Below, piece after piece: positions 9,501 to 18,394 of a DNA stretch of 64,000 nucleotides. The notes beneath the pieces are model-generated. The model was given only the letters and a program-made list of their open reading frames with translations. It was not told where the DNA came from and did no database searches. Numbering within the stretch: position 1 is the stretch's first letter; every line of letters starts with the position of its first letter. The stretch comes from Candidatus Hemicellulosilyticus sp. P3 (GTDB lineage: Bacteria; Bacteroidota; Bacteroidia; Bacteroidales; P3), in the NCBI GenBank assembly GCA_001543385.1, contig LPNH01000003.1, positions 1 to 64,000 on the forward strand. Reading direction: 5' to 3'. The position numbers were made by a program, and so were the translations under genes.

Positions 9501-10262
9501 ACGTCGGCGATGTTGCCGATGCCTGTCATCACCGCCGGCGCTGACCATTTCAATGCGCCGATGCAGGTGACGCTGTCGCTGCCGCCGGAGGCGCAGGGCG
9601 GCGCGGGACGCGGGGCGGAGATACGCTATACGCTGGACGGCAGTGTGCCCGGCGCCGCTTCGCCGCGTTATACCGCTCCTTTCTCGATTGAAGGCAGCAC
9701 CACGGTCAGCGCCAGGACGCTGAAGGCGGGGATGCCGCCGTCGTTTGTGTCCAGCCGCACGTTTTATTTCGACTATGTGTCGTCGGTGACGTTGCAGAAT
9801 AAACCTAACACGCCGTATAACCGCCATTTTGAGCGTGCGCTGACCGACGGTGTGACCGGCACGGTCGACGATTTGTCGCATGGCTGGATCGGTTTTTCGG
9901 GCAGCGATTTTGTCGCGGTGGTGGAGTTGGGCCGGGCGATTGATTTGAACGAGGTGCGGCTGCGTTTTGCCCATCAGCCTTCGGCCTGGGTGTTCGGCCC
10001 GGTGTCGCTGTCGGTGGCTGTCTCGGGTGACGGGGTGCATTACGACGAGCCGGTCGGGGCTGACTGCAGTTTTGACCCGACGGACGAGGCAAACGCCTCC
10101 GCACATCTGCTGGAACCTGTTGTGCGAGTGTCGAGACAGGGGGTGCGCTTCCTGCGGATTGAGGCACGCAATGTGGGCCGTATACCGGACTGGCATCCCG
10201 CCAAAGGGCTCCGGGCCTGGCTGATGACGGACGAGATCACCCTTACGGAGATGTTGCCATGA
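6558..10262 (+). CDS. Secreted GH2-type (beta-galactosidase-like) protein with degenerate active site, chitobiase-C and F5/8 C domains
   Basis: This 1234-residue protein starts with a signal peptide (about 1-20). It then has a GH2 sugar-binding jelly roll (about 60-230), an Ig-like domain (about 240-345), a TIM barrel (about 350-590), a LacZ small-chain-like domain (about 710-975), a chitobiase/hexosaminidase C-terminal domain (about 990-1070, IRYTLDGSVPG) and a C-terminal F5/8 type C carbohydrate-binding domain. The GH2 fold is clear (HNVNAVRTVHY matches LacZ NNFNAVRCSHY). However, the acid/base glutamate of SLGNESG is Ser461 in SLGGSADNG. The nucleophile glutamate of ILCEYAHAMGN is Ala524 in LVAAYGTAEGN. 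The metal-binding ANIETHG is ANLQPFS, and the DWVDQ motif is gone. It is probably a non-catalytic glycan-binding protein. Its stop overlaps the tcdA start. Confidence 0.85.
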   Translation: MCKRLLFLVATLAVAQCAVAQAVRTAVDDFETTEVNRLAPRVDVTPYSDEDDIERGSYAHSAFYLPLGGVWRYDLRDDYADRSAEVEGRAFSTDGWDEVELPCFSWSRGGDKLMLPAAGPSGRVAHEGNLSALLYRSFEVAERWKGYTAVLRLQGRSAYHVWVNRQYAGYAEDSRAVNEFDITRLLRYGKRNDVVIQLAGLSSGSLLESAYDPMFNGVGEAAVTFFPATHIDDYKVEAVYDAASGGGMLSVDASVVSTRGKGRYYLEVELWNPQGREAAKLGKWLYLDSRKAAEVHVEQRLNRVEPWSAERPACYTAVVRLLDEKMRPLMSTGSRTGFRTVALENGRLTVNGRPLVLRGVAYVDNGQSVDDMRADLLRMKHHNVNAVRTVHYSPARGVLYDLCDELGLFVMCDANLQPFSSGRKAVAADADYADLFVSRVRTMQASLKNHPSIILWSLGGSADNGVCMTQAYRELKRLDRSRPVVFAGGAAGDNSDLAVLLNPTLQEVRQYLSRGTARPLLVAAYGTAEGNPYGGLQELWQLLSTATAGGFAASWNSYVTGDAVTGQRVKHSGIGLRDVTGELREAYRPFDFSLQSLAPDAAEFSVVNRNHSLALSDYRVGYVLYSNLKPRIVEGDINTALAPGEVHTLKLRLPKLTLYAGEELMIRFEVRPRDVAPIDRAAVLSTATFLLPSMQTAKQPLPAYDRQRLTVRYDDSSRVLTVAGRRFEARFDCGQGTLCQLVSGGENLLQEPLTMDFWRATASGDAALNSRATLWMPYRQVRREVVDVDYREVDSCTVAVNVMSRYSAASGGPLFDVRQRYTVLHSGDVLVDNEVRSVLPMAEPPRVGVCWGMAPGFDSVGWTGRDRVSFSDRKAGSRLGGYSGEALRMHGPYADTRRLTLRNGRTGLYVDMLDTLFGFELQPQDRGYAVHADYRMAPAGGIVTAMPATTTVDCRFVLHLRPYDARVEDADDFCRTAYPVETSAMLPMPVITAGADHFNAPMQVTLSLPPEAQGGAGRGAEIRYTLDGSVPGAASPRYTAPFSIEGSTTVSARTLKAGMPPSFVSSRTFYFDYVSSVTLQNKPNTPYNRHFERALTDGVTGTVDDLSHGWIGFSGSDFVAVVELGRAIDLNEVRLRFAHQPSAWVFGPVSLSVAVSGDGVHYDEPVGADCSFDPTDEANASAHLLEPVVRVSRQGVRFLRIEARNVGRIPDWHPAKGLRAWLMTDEITLTEMLP

Positions 10263-10966
10263 ACAGCCGCACTGAACTGTTGGTCCGTCCCGAGGGTATG
10301 GAGCGTCTGCGTCGGGCTCATGTGTTGGTTGTCGGGCTGGGCGGCGTCGGCGGATATGCCGCGGAGATGCTCGGCCGTGCGGGAGTGGGACGTATGACTG
10401 TTGTCGACGGCGACACGGTGAGCCGCAGCAATATCAACCGTCAGATTGTGGCGCTGCACAGCACGGTGGGGCAGCCGAAGGCAGCGCTGTTCGCGGCCCG
10501 GCTGCGTGATATAAACCCCGGCATGGAGCTGACGGTGGTCGACGAATATGTGCGTGACGAACGGTTGGTGCAGCTGGTCGAGGCGTCCGCTTACGACTGT
10601 GTGGTCGACGCGATTGACACGCTGTCGCCCAAGGTGTTTTTGCTTTATCACTGCCATCGGCTGGCCCTGCCGGTGGTGAGCGCCATGGGCAGCGGGGGCC
10701 GCATGGACGGCAGCCGCGTGCAGGTGGCGGATATCAGCCGCAGTCATGGCTGCCCGCTGGCGGCGATGGTGCGCAAGCGGCTGCGGCGACTGGGGGTGGG
10801 GGAGGGCATCCGCGTGGTCTTCTCCGACGAGACGGTGCCGGCGTACGCACGGCTGGAGGAGCCTGGCCCGAACAAGCGCACCGCACTCGGCACGGTGTCT
10901 TATATGCCGGCGCTGTTCGGATGCCGCGTGGCGGAGGAGGCGATAAGATTGGTTTTGAACGCTTGA
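10259..10966 (+). CDS. tcdA: tRNA threonylcarbamoyladenosine dehydratase
   Basis: This 235-residue E1-like protein of the ThiF/MoeB/HesA superfamily is of the TcdA (CsdL) type. TcdA uses ATP to cyclise the t6A base at tRNA position 37 to ct6A. The nucleotide-binding glycine motif is VVGLGGVGGYAAEMLGRAGVG (glycines 26, 28, 29 and 31), followed by the adenylation signature VDGDTVSRSNINRQ with its Asn-x-x-Arg-Gln, and by GQPKAALFAARLRDINP. The late GTVSYMPALFGCRVAEEAI is typical of the subfamily. The ATG overlaps the stop of the GH2-type gene by four bases (ATGA), so translation is probably coupled, although the functions look unrelated. Confidence 0.92.
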   Translation: MNSRTELLVRPEGMERLRRAHVLVVGLGGVGGYAAEMLGRAGVGRMTVVDGDTVSRSNINRQIVALHSTVGQPKAALFAARLRDINPGMELTVVDEYVRDERLVQLVEASAYDCVVDAIDTLSPKVFLLYHCHRLALPVVSAMGSGGRMDGSRVQVADISRSHGCPLAAMVRKRLRRLGVGEGIRVVFSDETVPAYARLEEPGPNKRTALGTVSYMPALFGCRVAEEAIRLVLNA

Positions 10967-10979
10967 ATTGTTGATTGAT

Positions 10980-12074
10980 ATGAAGTTCAGATGTTTTGTC
11001 TTGGGTCTGTATGCCCGCGTTTCGGGCTGTGGTCCGGCCTCTCTTTTGGCAGGACTGGTTTTCGGCGGGCTGTCGTTGGTGTCCTGTGAGCGTGAGTTTA
11101 CGCCCAATGCCGAGTGGCGCGAGGTGCCGTCGGTGTATTGCCTGATGGATCAGGATGACGATACGGTTTTTGTGCGCCTGCAGCGTTGCTATCTGGGAGA
11201 CGGCAATATGTTGGAATATGGCATGGCGGCCGATTCGATCTATTATCCTGCCGACGCGGTGGAGGTGCTGATGCGTGTGTGGCGCAGCGAGGCGGAGGCC
11301 GGCCGGACCGGCGTCACGCCGCTGTATGAGCTGCGTTTCGAGCGTATGATGCGCGACAAGGTGGAGGGCGCCTTTGCGTCGGGGCCGCAGCCGGTTTATT
11401 TCCACCGCAACGCGGCGGGTGAGATGAACCCGGCCTATACTTACGAACTGGTGGTGCGCCGCACGGCCGACGGCGCGACATTGGCTTCCGCCACAACGCG
11501 GTTGCTGGGCAACCCGGACGCCACCCGCGGATGGCTGATATCGCCGTCGCGTGTGGGCGGCACGGGCCGTGTCACGTTCAATATGTTGACGGGATCGTGC
11601 CTGATCAAATGGACTCCGCTGGAGCGCGGCCGCCTTTACCAGCCGCGGGTGCGTTTTTATTACCGCTACCGCTTCGCTCCCGACAGCCTGCGCTATACCG
11701 ACGTGCGTTGCGACGTGGTGCGGCAGACGTCGCAGCAGAGCACTGAATTGACGACGTCGGTTTATAAGGAGTATTATCTCGGCGAGATTGCCAAGGCGCT
11801 GGCCGGCGACACCAATCACAAGATGTTTGTCGACACGGTGGCCATCATCATGGATGTGGCCAACGAGCCGCTGAATGCCTATATCGCTGTCACGACGGCG
11901 GCCGACAGGCAGAATTATCTGATGTTTGGCAATATTGAGGGGGGCGTGGGACTTTTTGGCGCCCGCCGCTGCCATCTGATGGAGCACGTGCTGGCCGACA
12001 AGGGAGACCAGGTGACGGGCATGCACACGCTTCTGGAAAATCTGGGGGTGGGATTCCAGCAGAATGATTTGTAG
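10980..12074 (+). CDS. DUF4249-type lipoprotein
   Basis: A 364-residue protein if started at ATG 10980; a TTG twelve bases upstream is a less likely start. A hydrophobic N-terminus leads to the lipobox LSLVSC (Cys around residue 39), so it should be a lipoprotein. The segment VPSVYCLMDQDDDTVFVRLQ followed by YLGDGNML resembles the start of DUF4249 proteins, Bacteroidota envelope proteins often found near TonB-dependent transporters. No SusC-like gene is nearby here. The unusually long leader before the lipobox (about 38 residues) may mean the true start lies further in, but no better ATG or GTG is obvious. Confidence 0.72.
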   Translation: MKFRCFVLGLYARVSGCGPASLLAGLVFGGLSLVSCEREFTPNAEWREVPSVYCLMDQDDDTVFVRLQRCYLGDGNMLEYGMAADSIYYPADAVEVLMRVWRSEAEAGRTGVTPLYELRFERMMRDKVEGAFASGPQPVYFHRNAAGEMNPAYTYELVVRRTADGATLASATTRLLGNPDATRGWLISPSRVGGTGRVTFNMLTGSCLIKWTPLERGRLYQPRVRFYYRYRFAPDSLRYTDVRCDVVRQTSQQSTELTTSVYKEYYLGEIAKALAGDTNHKMFVDTVAIIMDVANEPLNAYIAVTTAADRQNYLMFGNIEGGVGLFGARRCHLMEHVLADKGDQVTGMHTLLENLGVGFQQNDL

Positions 12075-12104
12075 GAGGTGGAATTGAAAAAAAGCGTATC
12101 TTTG
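12068..12104 (+). promoter_or_regulatory. Promoter of leuS
   Basis: TATCTTTG sits at 12097-12104 with TTTG at 12068-12071 (25-base spacer), overlapping the stop of the DUF4249 gene. A purine-rich AGGAG at about 12113-12117 precedes the leuS ATG at 12124. Confidence 0.75.
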
Positions 12105-12123
12105 CACTTTCACAGGAGTTGCA

Positions 12124-14925
12124 ATGGACTATAACTTCAATGCCATCGAGCCTAAATGGCAGCAATTTTGGCGCGAGAAACAGACGTATCGCGCAGAAAA
12201 CTGTTCTGACAAGCCTCATTTTTATGTTCTTGACATGTTCCCTTACCCTTCGGGGGCGGGGCTGCATGTAGGCCATCCGCTGGGATATATCGCCAGTGAC
12301 ATTTATGCCCGCTACAAGCGTCAGTGCGGCTTCAATGTGCTGCACCCCATGGGGTACGACGCCTATGGCCTGCCGGCCGAGCAGTATGCCATCCAGACCG
12401 GACAGCACCCTGCTGTCACTACGGAACGGAATATCGCCCGCTATCGCGAGCAGCTTGACAAGCTGGGCTTCAGTTTCGACTGGGACCGTGAGGTGCGCAC
12501 CTGCGACCCGCGGTATTACCGCTGGACGCAGTGGACGTTTATCCAGTTGTTTAACCATTATTATGACGAGCGGCGCAACCAGGCACGGCCTGTCAGCGAG
12601 TTGGTGGCCCGGCTGGATTCCGGCGAGGAGCCGATGCGCGACGGACGGGAGTGGTCGACGCTCAACGAGGCGGAGAAGCAGCGGTATCTGATGGATTTTA
12701 GGCTGGCTTATTTGGCCGACATCCCGGTGAACTGGTGCCCGGAACTGGGCACGGTGCTGGCCAACGATGAGGTGGTGGGAGGGCTCAGTGTGCGCGGCGG
12801 CCACCCTGTGGAGCGCAAGCTGATGCGCCAGTGGAGCCTGCGTATCACGGCTTACGCCCAGCGTCTGGTCGACGGGTTGGAACAGGTGGACTGGTCCGAG
12901 AGCCTGAAGGAGATTCAACGTAATTGGATTGGCCGCAGCGAGGGTGCCGCCGTGTGGTTTCCGGTGGTGTCGGACGACCCGGCGCTGAAGGATGTGCGTT
13001 TCGAGATTTTCACCACACGTCCGGACACCATTTTCGGGGTCACTTTTATGGTGCTGTGCCCCGAACACGAGTTGATAGGCCGCATCACCACTCCTGCGCA
13101 GCGGGCCGAGGTGGAGGCGTATGTCAATTGGGCCAAGAACCGTAGCGAACGCGAACGGCAGGCTGAGGTGAAGAAGGTGAGCGGCGTGTTTACAGGGGCC
13201 TATGCGCTCAACCCGCTCACGGGTGAGCGGGTGCCTGTCTGGGTGAGCGACTATGTGTTGGCGGGCTATGGCACGGGTGCCATTATGGCGGTGCCGGCGC
13301 ACGACAGCCGCGACTTTGCCTTTGCACGTCATTTCGACCTGCCTGTCCGCCAGGTGGTGGCGCAGGCTCCCGACGCGGCCGAGGACACGGCTTTGTGGAC
13401 CGAGAGCATGGACAGCAAGAGCGGCTATTGTGTCAACAGCGGCTTTGTCACGGGCATGAAGGTCAAGGATGCCATGCGGGCTGTGATTGACAAGATTGAC
13501 AGCATGGGCGTCGGACACCGCACGGTCAATTACCGCCTGCGCGACGCTATTTTCAGCCGTCAGCGCTATTGGGGCGAGCCGTTCCCGATATATTATAAGG
13601 ACAATATCCCGTATACAATCCCCGAGGAGTGTCTGCCGCTGACGCTGCCCGAGGTGAGTGAGTTCAAGCCTACCGCCACGGGCGAGCCGCCGCTGGGCCA
13701 TGCGGCCTGCTGGGCCTGGGACGAGGCCCGGCGCTGTGTTGTGGAGACGTCGAAGATTGACAATAAGACGGTGTTTCCGCTGGAGCTGAGCACGATGCCG
13801 GGATTTGCCGGCAGCAGCGGCTACTATCTGCGCTATATGGACCCGCATAACGACGAGGCTTATTTTTCGCCGCAGGCGGTGTCGTACTGGAAGCAGGTGG
13901 ATCTGTATGTGGGCGGCGCCGAGCATGGAACGGGGCATCTTATCTATGCGCGTTTCTGGAATAAGTTTCTCTATGATATCGGCATGGCTGTCATGGACGA
14001 GCCGTTCAGGAAGCTTATCAACCAGGGCATGATACAGGGCCGCTCCAATTTTGTCTACCGTTCCAAGACGGATAATAACCTGTTTGTCTCGAAGAATCTG
14101 CCCGGACGCGCCGAGACGACGGTGCCGATACATGTGGATATCAATTTGGTGGACAACGATGTGCTGGATGTGGAACGTTTCCGCCGGTGGCGTCCGGAGT
14201 TTGCCGACGCCCGTTTTGAGCTGGAGGAGGGCCGATATGTGTGCGGCTGGGAGGTGGAGAAGATGTCCAAGTCGATGTTCAATGTGCAGAACCCTGACGA
14301 TTTGGTGGCCCGCTACGGTGCCGACACGTTGCGTCTGTATGAGATGTTTCTCGGACCGGTCGAGCAGGCCAAGCCGTGGGATACCAACGGCATCGAGGGC
14401 GTGTTCCGTTTTCTGAAGAAGTTCTGGCGTCTTTATGACGCGGTCGACGACTCGCAGCCGTCACCGGCGATGGTGAAGCTGCTGCACCAGACGATAAAGA
14501 AGGTGACGGACGATATTGAGCGGTTCTCGTTCAACACGATTGTCTCGACGATGATGATTTGCACCAATGAGCTGACGGCCTCCGGATGTCACAGCCGCGC
14601 TGTGCTCGAGCCGCTGCTTCCGCTGATTGCGCCGCTGGCGCCGCACATCGCCGAGGAACTGTGGCACCAGACGGGGCACGACGGCAGCGTCTGTCTGGCG
14701 GCGTGGCCGAGGTATGACGACGCACAGCTGGTCGAGTCGGGGTTCACCTATCCGGTTTCATTTAACGGTAAGATGCGTTTCACTATCGAGCTGCCGGCAG
14801 ATGCCGGTTCTGACGACGCTTTTGCCGCTGTTGCCGCCCACCCGGCCGGGCAGAAGTATTTGGCCGGCGCCACGCCCAAGAAGGTGATTTTTGTGCCGAA
14901 AAAGATTATCAATGTGGTTATCTGA
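12124..14925 (+). CDS. leuS: Leucyl-tRNA synthetase
   Basis: This 933-residue class I synthetase charges tRNA-Leu. The HIGH signature is His48-Val-Gly-His51 in [21 protein letters not shown] is at residues 713-717. The CP1 editing domain lies between, with [19 protein letters not shown] (about 298-316) and the [17 protein letters not shown] editing motif (about 381-397). The length and C-terminal anticodon-binding part ([19 protein letters not shown]) match bacterial LeuRS. It has its own promoter and is the first gene of a run of core genes ending at 21.1 kb. Confidence 0.98.
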   Translation: MDYNFNAIEPKWQQFWREKQTYRAENCSDKPHFYVLDMFPYPSGAGLHVGHPLGYIASDIYARYKRQCGFNVLHPMGYDAYGLPAEQYAIQTGQHPAVTTERNIARYREQLDKLGFSFDWDREVRTCDPRYYRWTQWTFIQLFNHYYDERRNQARPVSELVARLDSGEEPMRDGREWSTLNEAEKQRYLMDFRLAYLADIPVNWCPELGTVLANDEVVGGLSVRGGHPVERKLMRQWSLRITAYAQRLVDGLEQVDWSESLKEIQRNWIGRSEGAAVWFPVVSDDPALKDVRFEIFTTRPDTIFGVTFMVLCPEHELIGRITTPAQRAEVEAYVNWAKNRSERERQAEVKKVSGVFTGAYALNPLTGERVPVWVSDYVLAGYGTGAIMAVPAHDSRDFAFARHFDLPVRQVVAQAPDAAEDTALWTESMDSKSGYCVNSGFVTGMKVKDAMRAVIDKIDSMGVGHRTVNYRLRDAIFSRQRYWGEPFPIYYKDNIPYTIPEECLPLTLPEVSEFKPTATGEPPLGHAACWAWDEARRCVVETSKIDNKTVFPLELSTMPGFAGSSGYYLRYMDPHNDEAYFSPQAVSYWKQVDLYVGGAEHGTGHLIYARFWNKFLYDIGMAVMDEPFRKLINQGMIQGRSNFVYRSKTDNNLFVSKNLPGRAETTVPIHVDINLVDNDVLDVERFRRWRPEFADARFELEEGRYVCGWEVEKMSKSMFNVQNPDDLVARYGADTLRLYEMFLGPVEQAKPWDTNGIEGVFRFLKKFWRLYDAVDDSQPSPAMVKLLHQTIKKVTDDIERFSFNTIVSTMMICTNELTASGCHSRAVLEPLLPLIAPLAPHIAEELWHQTGHDGSVCLAAWPRYDDAQLVESGFTYPVSFNGKMRFTIELPADAGSDDAFAAVAAHPAGQKYLAGATPKKVIFVPKKIINVVI

Positions 14926-14969
14926 CACGGTTAAACAGTTTTTGTAAGCTATTATCCGAATATCCTGTC

Positions 14970-15962
14970 ATGCTTAGTCGACATTTTCTTCGCGCCAAGG
15001 TCCTGCAGTCGCTCTATGCCTGCCAGATGGTCTCATCCGAACTCTATCAGGTGGAGCTGTCGTTCAAGGACTCTATAGCCCAGTTTAATACGTTGGGCAC
15101 CATCCAGCTGGGGTTGCTGGCGCGTATGCGCCCTGTGGCGTTGCGTGTCCTCGACGACTTGTCTCACAAGTTTCTCCCCTCGGAGGCGGAACGCAACCCG
15201 TCGTCGCGGCTGTCGGAGAATGTTTTTCTGCTTGCGCTGTGTGACAATCTGGTGCTGCGCCGCCGCATGGAGTCGCTGCCGTCCGGAAGCTGGCCTGACG
15301 AGGATGTGTTGCGCACGTTCTTCCTCCATTTTCGCAGCAGCGGTGTCTACAGTGCTTATGTGGAGTCCCCGCAGACCTTTGAGTCTGACCAGACTTTTGT
15401 GTTGCAGCTGTTCCGTGCATTGGTCAACGACGGGGCTGTCCGCTCGGCTGTCTGCGAGCAGAGCTTGCTCTGGAACGACGATTTCGACCAGCTGGCGCAG
15501 TATAATTTCATGATGTTAAAGGCGCTCGACGTTTCGTTTGCCGCGGACAGCTATCTGCCGCTGATGTATGACGAACGGGTGGAGAAGGATGTCGAGGACT
15601 ATCGTTTCGCCTTTGAGCTGCTCCGTAGCGCCTGTGTGCAACATGACGAAAACCAGGAGCTTATCCGCTCTCATTTGCGTGGATGGGACTTTGAGCGGGT
15701 GGCCGTCATCGATTTGATTCTTATCAATATGGCGATTGCCGAGGTGACGTCGTTCCCCACCATCCCGGAACGTGTCACGATTGACGAGTATATCGAGCTT
15801 TCGAAGGAGTTTTCGACCGAGCGGAGCAAGTTGTTTATCAACGGTATATTGGACCGCATCTTTTCCCAGTTGCGGGCCGCCGGCCGTATCAACAAGACGG
15901 GCCGCGGCCTGCCTGTGTGGCCGGAGGAGGAGACGGATGAGGCGCAGGGGCAGGAGGAATAG
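14970..15962 (+). CDS. nusB: Transcription antitermination factor NusB (long Bacteroidota form)
   Basis: This 330-residue protein has its NusB core in the C-terminal part (about 215-305), including VAVIDLILINMAIAEV, FPTIPERVTIDEYIELSKEFS and KLFINGILDRI, typical of NusB. The first 200 residues (starting MLSRHFLRAKVLQSLYACQM) are the extension usual in Bacteroidota NusB, about twice the length of the E. coli protein. NusB binds boxA RNA with S10 in rRNA antitermination. It lies 44 bases after leuS and is followed by the DUF1573, yajC, ybbR, coaE series often seen in this phylum. Confidence 0.93.
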   Translation: MLSRHFLRAKVLQSLYACQMVSSELYQVELSFKDSIAQFNTLGTIQLGLLARMRPVALRVLDDLSHKFLPSEAERNPSSRLSENVFLLALCDNLVLRRRMESLPSGSWPDEDVLRTFFLHFRSSGVYSAYVESPQTFESDQTFVLQLFRALVNDGAVRSAVCEQSLLWNDDFDQLAQYNFMMLKALDVSFAADSYLPLMYDERVEKDVEDYRFAFELLRSACVQHDENQELIRSHLRGWDFERVAVIDLILINMAIAEVTSFPTIPERVTIDEYIELSKEFSTERSKLFINGILDRIFSQLRAAGRINKTGRGLPVWPEEETDEAQGQEE

Positions 15963-16030
15963 CCCCCGCCCGAGCTGTCTTGAAGTTCGCTGAACCGTAG
16001 TTGTATGAATTGTTAAATGTATTTATTGCC

Positions 16031-16483
16031 ATGAAAATCCGTTTGCTCATCCTGTTGCCGCTGTGTGTCTGGTTGACCGCCTGCTCGGGGGGCGACACGA
16101 CGGCGCCGGAGGTGGACCCGTCGATAATAAAGAATCCCCATTCCGCGGCGGGCTATGATGAGTCGCTGCCGATGCCGCGCATTGTCTTCGACAAGCAGCA
16201 GCACGATTTCGGGCGGCTCACAGCCAATGAGAGCATCTCTTATAGTTTCCGCTTCCGCAACGCAGGCAACGCAGATCTGGTCATCAGCCGTTGCGAGGCT
16301 TCGTGCGGCTGTACGGTGGCGGATTATCCGCGTCACCGCATAAAACCCGGCGAGGAGGGCTATGTGACGATTACGTTCTCTTCCGCCGGCAAGTCGGGAC
16401 AGCAGGTGCAGGAGGTCACGGTGCTTTCCAATTCACAGCCCGCCCGCACGAAGCTGCGCGTGCTTGCGCAGGTGGGAAGATGA
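16031..16483 (+). CDS. DUF1573 lipoprotein
   Basis: A 150-residue protein if started at ATG 16031; an in-frame ATG at 16001 would spoil the signal peptide. MKIRLLILLPLCVWLTACSG is a lipoprotein signal with lipobox LTAC. The DUF1573 domain follows (about residues 50-148): FDFGRLTANES-type start (HDFGRLTANESISYSFRF), FRNAGNADLVISRCEASCGCT with the characteristic cysteine pair, and VTITFSSAGKSGQQ. These are Ig-like envelope domains of unknown exact role. Conserved placement between nusB and yajC is common in Bacteroidota. Confidence 0.88.
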   Translation: MKIRLLILLPLCVWLTACSGGDTTAPEVDPSIIKNPHSAAGYDESLPMPRIVFDKQQHDFGRLTANESISYSFRFRNAGNADLVISRCEASCGCTVADYPRHRIKPGEEGYVTITFSSAGKSGQQVQEVTVLSNSQPARTKLRVLAQVGR

Positions 16484-16548
16484 AGATGAACGGGGATGCG
16501 CCGGACGGCCGAAGAGTGGAAATTATAATTTTTTAATATCTTTTTTTC

Positions 16549-16857
16549 ATGAACCTTATTGCTATTTTACTTCAGACTCAACCTCAAGGAGGCAGTTCGA
16601 TGTTGATTTGGATGGTTGTGTTTTTTGTCCTCATCTGGCTGTTGATGATGCGTCCGCAGCAGAAGAAGGCGAAGGAGGAGCGCAAGTTCCGCGAGGGGCT
16701 GCGACCGGGCGACCGCGTTGTGTTTTCCGGCGGCATCTACGGCAAGGTGCACGAGGTGGGCGACACCACTGTCGATGTGGAGGTCTCGAACGGGGTTATC
16801 CTCACTGTCGAGAAGTCAATGATACAACCTGCCGCGAACAACGGTAATGACAGATAA
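16549..16857 (+). CDS. yajC: Preprotein translocase accessory subunit YajC
   Basis: This 102-residue protein has one transmembrane helix (about 18-37, MLIWMVVFFVLIWLLMM) followed by the RPQQKKAKEERKFREGLRPGDRVVFSGGIYGKV signature stretch of YajC (shown in part). YajC associates with SecDF-YidC at the SecYEG translocon. It overlaps the following YbbR-like gene by 11 bases. A second YajC-like gene lies at 44973. Confidence 0.93.
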   Translation: MNLIAILLQTQPQGGSSMLIWMVVFFVLIWLLMMRPQQKKAKEERKFREGLRPGDRVVFSGGIYGKVHEVGDTTVDVEVSNGVILTVEKSMIQPAANNGNDR

Positions 16858-17785
16858 TTATGGCTCCACTGTGCGGCGGCCGGCATTGGTGTATCTGTGT
16901 GTTGTCGCCGTCACGGCGTTGCTGTGGCTGATGGTGTCGCTGTCGGAGCGGCATCCCTATCGTGCCACTTTCCGTATCAGCTGGACGGGTGTCGACACGG
17001 CGCGTTATGCTGTGTTGCAGGCGGACAAGTCGGTGACGTTCGACATTGTGTCGAACGGCTTTCTGGCTTTTTCGCGGGCCAGACTGAGCCGTCGCGAGCC
17101 GTTGGTGCTCGACGCCCGACGCGACACGCTGCTTTCGCCCGACGCCTGTGTGGCGGCGTTGCAGCGCCAGTTCAGCCTGTCGGGGGTGCACGGCATCAGA
17201 TGCCGGGAGAAGCAGATCTGTCTGCGTCTGGCGGAACGCCGGGCCAAGGCTTTTGTGCCGCAGTTGACGGGCGTGAATGTCTCGTTTGCCGACCCGTATG
17301 CCCTGTACGGCACGATCAGCGTGGAGCCCGACACGGTGTGGCTGTATGGCAGCGAGGCGTCGCTGGCGCAAGTGGAGCGGATCGGTGTCAAACCTGCGAC
17401 GCTGGCCAATGTGCGGGACACACGTTCTTATCAGCTGGCTTTGGATCCGGTGTGGCTGAACTTTCCCGATCTGCATGTCTCGTCGCCCGTGGTTTCGGTG
17501 ACGATTCCTACGGCCCGCTTTACGGAGAAGCGTTTTACGCTTCCGCTCACCCTGGTCGGGGCGCCGGAGGGGTTGAGTGCCCACCTCTATCCGGGTCAGG
17601 TCGATGTGCTGATGTGGGTGTCGGAGCAGGATTACAGCCGTCTTGAGGACAGTCAGATGCAGGCGCAGGTGCTCTATGCGCCCGGCGACGAGACGTGGAA
17701 GGTTATCATCAGCTCGTTCCCGGCGTATGCCCGCATCCGGAGCGTCACGCCTGAGACGGTGCGTTATGTCATTATTCAGTCTTGA
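16847..17785 (+). CDS. YbbR-like domain protein (CdaR-type)
   Basis: This 312-residue protein has an N-terminal membrane anchor (about 16-30, LVYLCVVAVTALLWLMV) and an extracytoplasmic region with YbbR-like repeats. Segments such as LAERRAKAFVPQLTGVNVSFADPY, YGTISVEPDTVWLYGS and VTIPTARFTEKRFTLPLTLVGAPEGL (each family-typical) mark the repeats. In Firmicutes YbbR/CdaR binds and regulates the diadenylate cyclase CdaA. In Bacteroidota the gene is instead conserved between yajC and coaE, and its role is not settled. It overlaps yajC and abuts coaE (TGA directly followed by ATG). Confidence 0.82.
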   Translation: MTDNYGSTVRRPALVYLCVVAVTALLWLMVSLSERHPYRATFRISWTGVDTARYAVLQADKSVTFDIVSNGFLAFSRARLSRREPLVLDARRDTLLSPDACVAALQRQFSLSGVHGIRCREKQICLRLAERRAKAFVPQLTGVNVSFADPYALYGTISVEPDTVWLYGSEASLAQVERIGVKPATLANVRDTRSYQLALDPVWLNFPDLHVSSPVVSVTIPTARFTEKRFTLPLTLVGAPEGLSAHLYPGQVDVLMWVSEQDYSRLEDSQMQAQVLYAPGDETWKVIISSFPAYARIRSVTPETVRYVIIQS

Positions 17786-18394
17786 ATGTCTATGTGTGCC
17801 TCTTATAGTCCCAAGGCGGTCGGCATCACCGGCGGCATCGGATGCGGCAAGACCACGGTCGTGTCTGCCTTTGCGGAGCTGGGTGTGCCGGCTTTTGTGG
17901 CCGACCGTGTCGCTGCACGGTATTACGACAGCCCGGATTTCTGCCATGCGGTGGCGCAGACGCTGGGCGCCGATGTCCTGGCCACCCCCGACACGGTGGA
18001 CAAGGTGCGGCTGGCGCAGCGTGTCTTTTCCGACCCGGAGGCGCTGACGGCGCTCAACACGCTGGTGCATCCCCGCGTGATGGCGGATTTTGAGCGTTGG
18101 CTGCCGCAGCAACGGTCGCCGTATGCTCTTTTCGAGAGCGCCATTTTGTATGAATGCGGACTCGACGCGCGGATGGATGCCACCATTGTAGTCTATCTGG
18201 ACCGTGCCGAAAGGATGCGCCGTCTGCTGTTGCGCGACCGGGTGCCGGAAGAAAGGATTGAGGCGCGTATGGCGCGGCAGCTGCCGTCGGAGGTGTTGCT
18301 GGAGAAGGCCGATTATGTGATTCTCAATTATGAGGGGAATCCGCGTGCCCGTCAGGTCGATTGTGTTCATCGTCAGATTTTGTCCCGTCTATGA
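17786..18394 (+). CDS. coaE: Dephospho-CoA kinase
   Basis: This 202-residue P-loop kinase catalyses the last step of coenzyme A synthesis, phosphorylating the 3' hydroxyl of dephospho-CoA. Its Walker A motif is Gly16-Gly-Ile-Gly-Cys-Gly-Lys22-Thr (ITGGIGCGKTT). The CoaE features VPAFVADRVAARYY, LNTLVHPRVMADFERW and the lid region RMRRLLLRDRVPEERIEARM are present. The start directly abuts the YbbR stop, and the stop overlaps the GH3 gene's ATG (ATGA at 18391-18394), so the four genes from yajC to GH3 are translationally linked. Confidence 0.95.
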   Translation: MSMCASYSPKAVGITGGIGCGKTTVVSAFAELGVPAFVADRVAARYYDSPDFCHAVAQTLGADVLATPDTVDKVRLAQRVFSDPEALTALNTLVHPRVMADFERWLPQQRSPYALFESAILYECGLDARMDATIVVYLDRAERMRRLLLRDRVPEERIEARMARQLPSEVLLEKADYVILNYEGNPRARQVDCVHRQILSRL

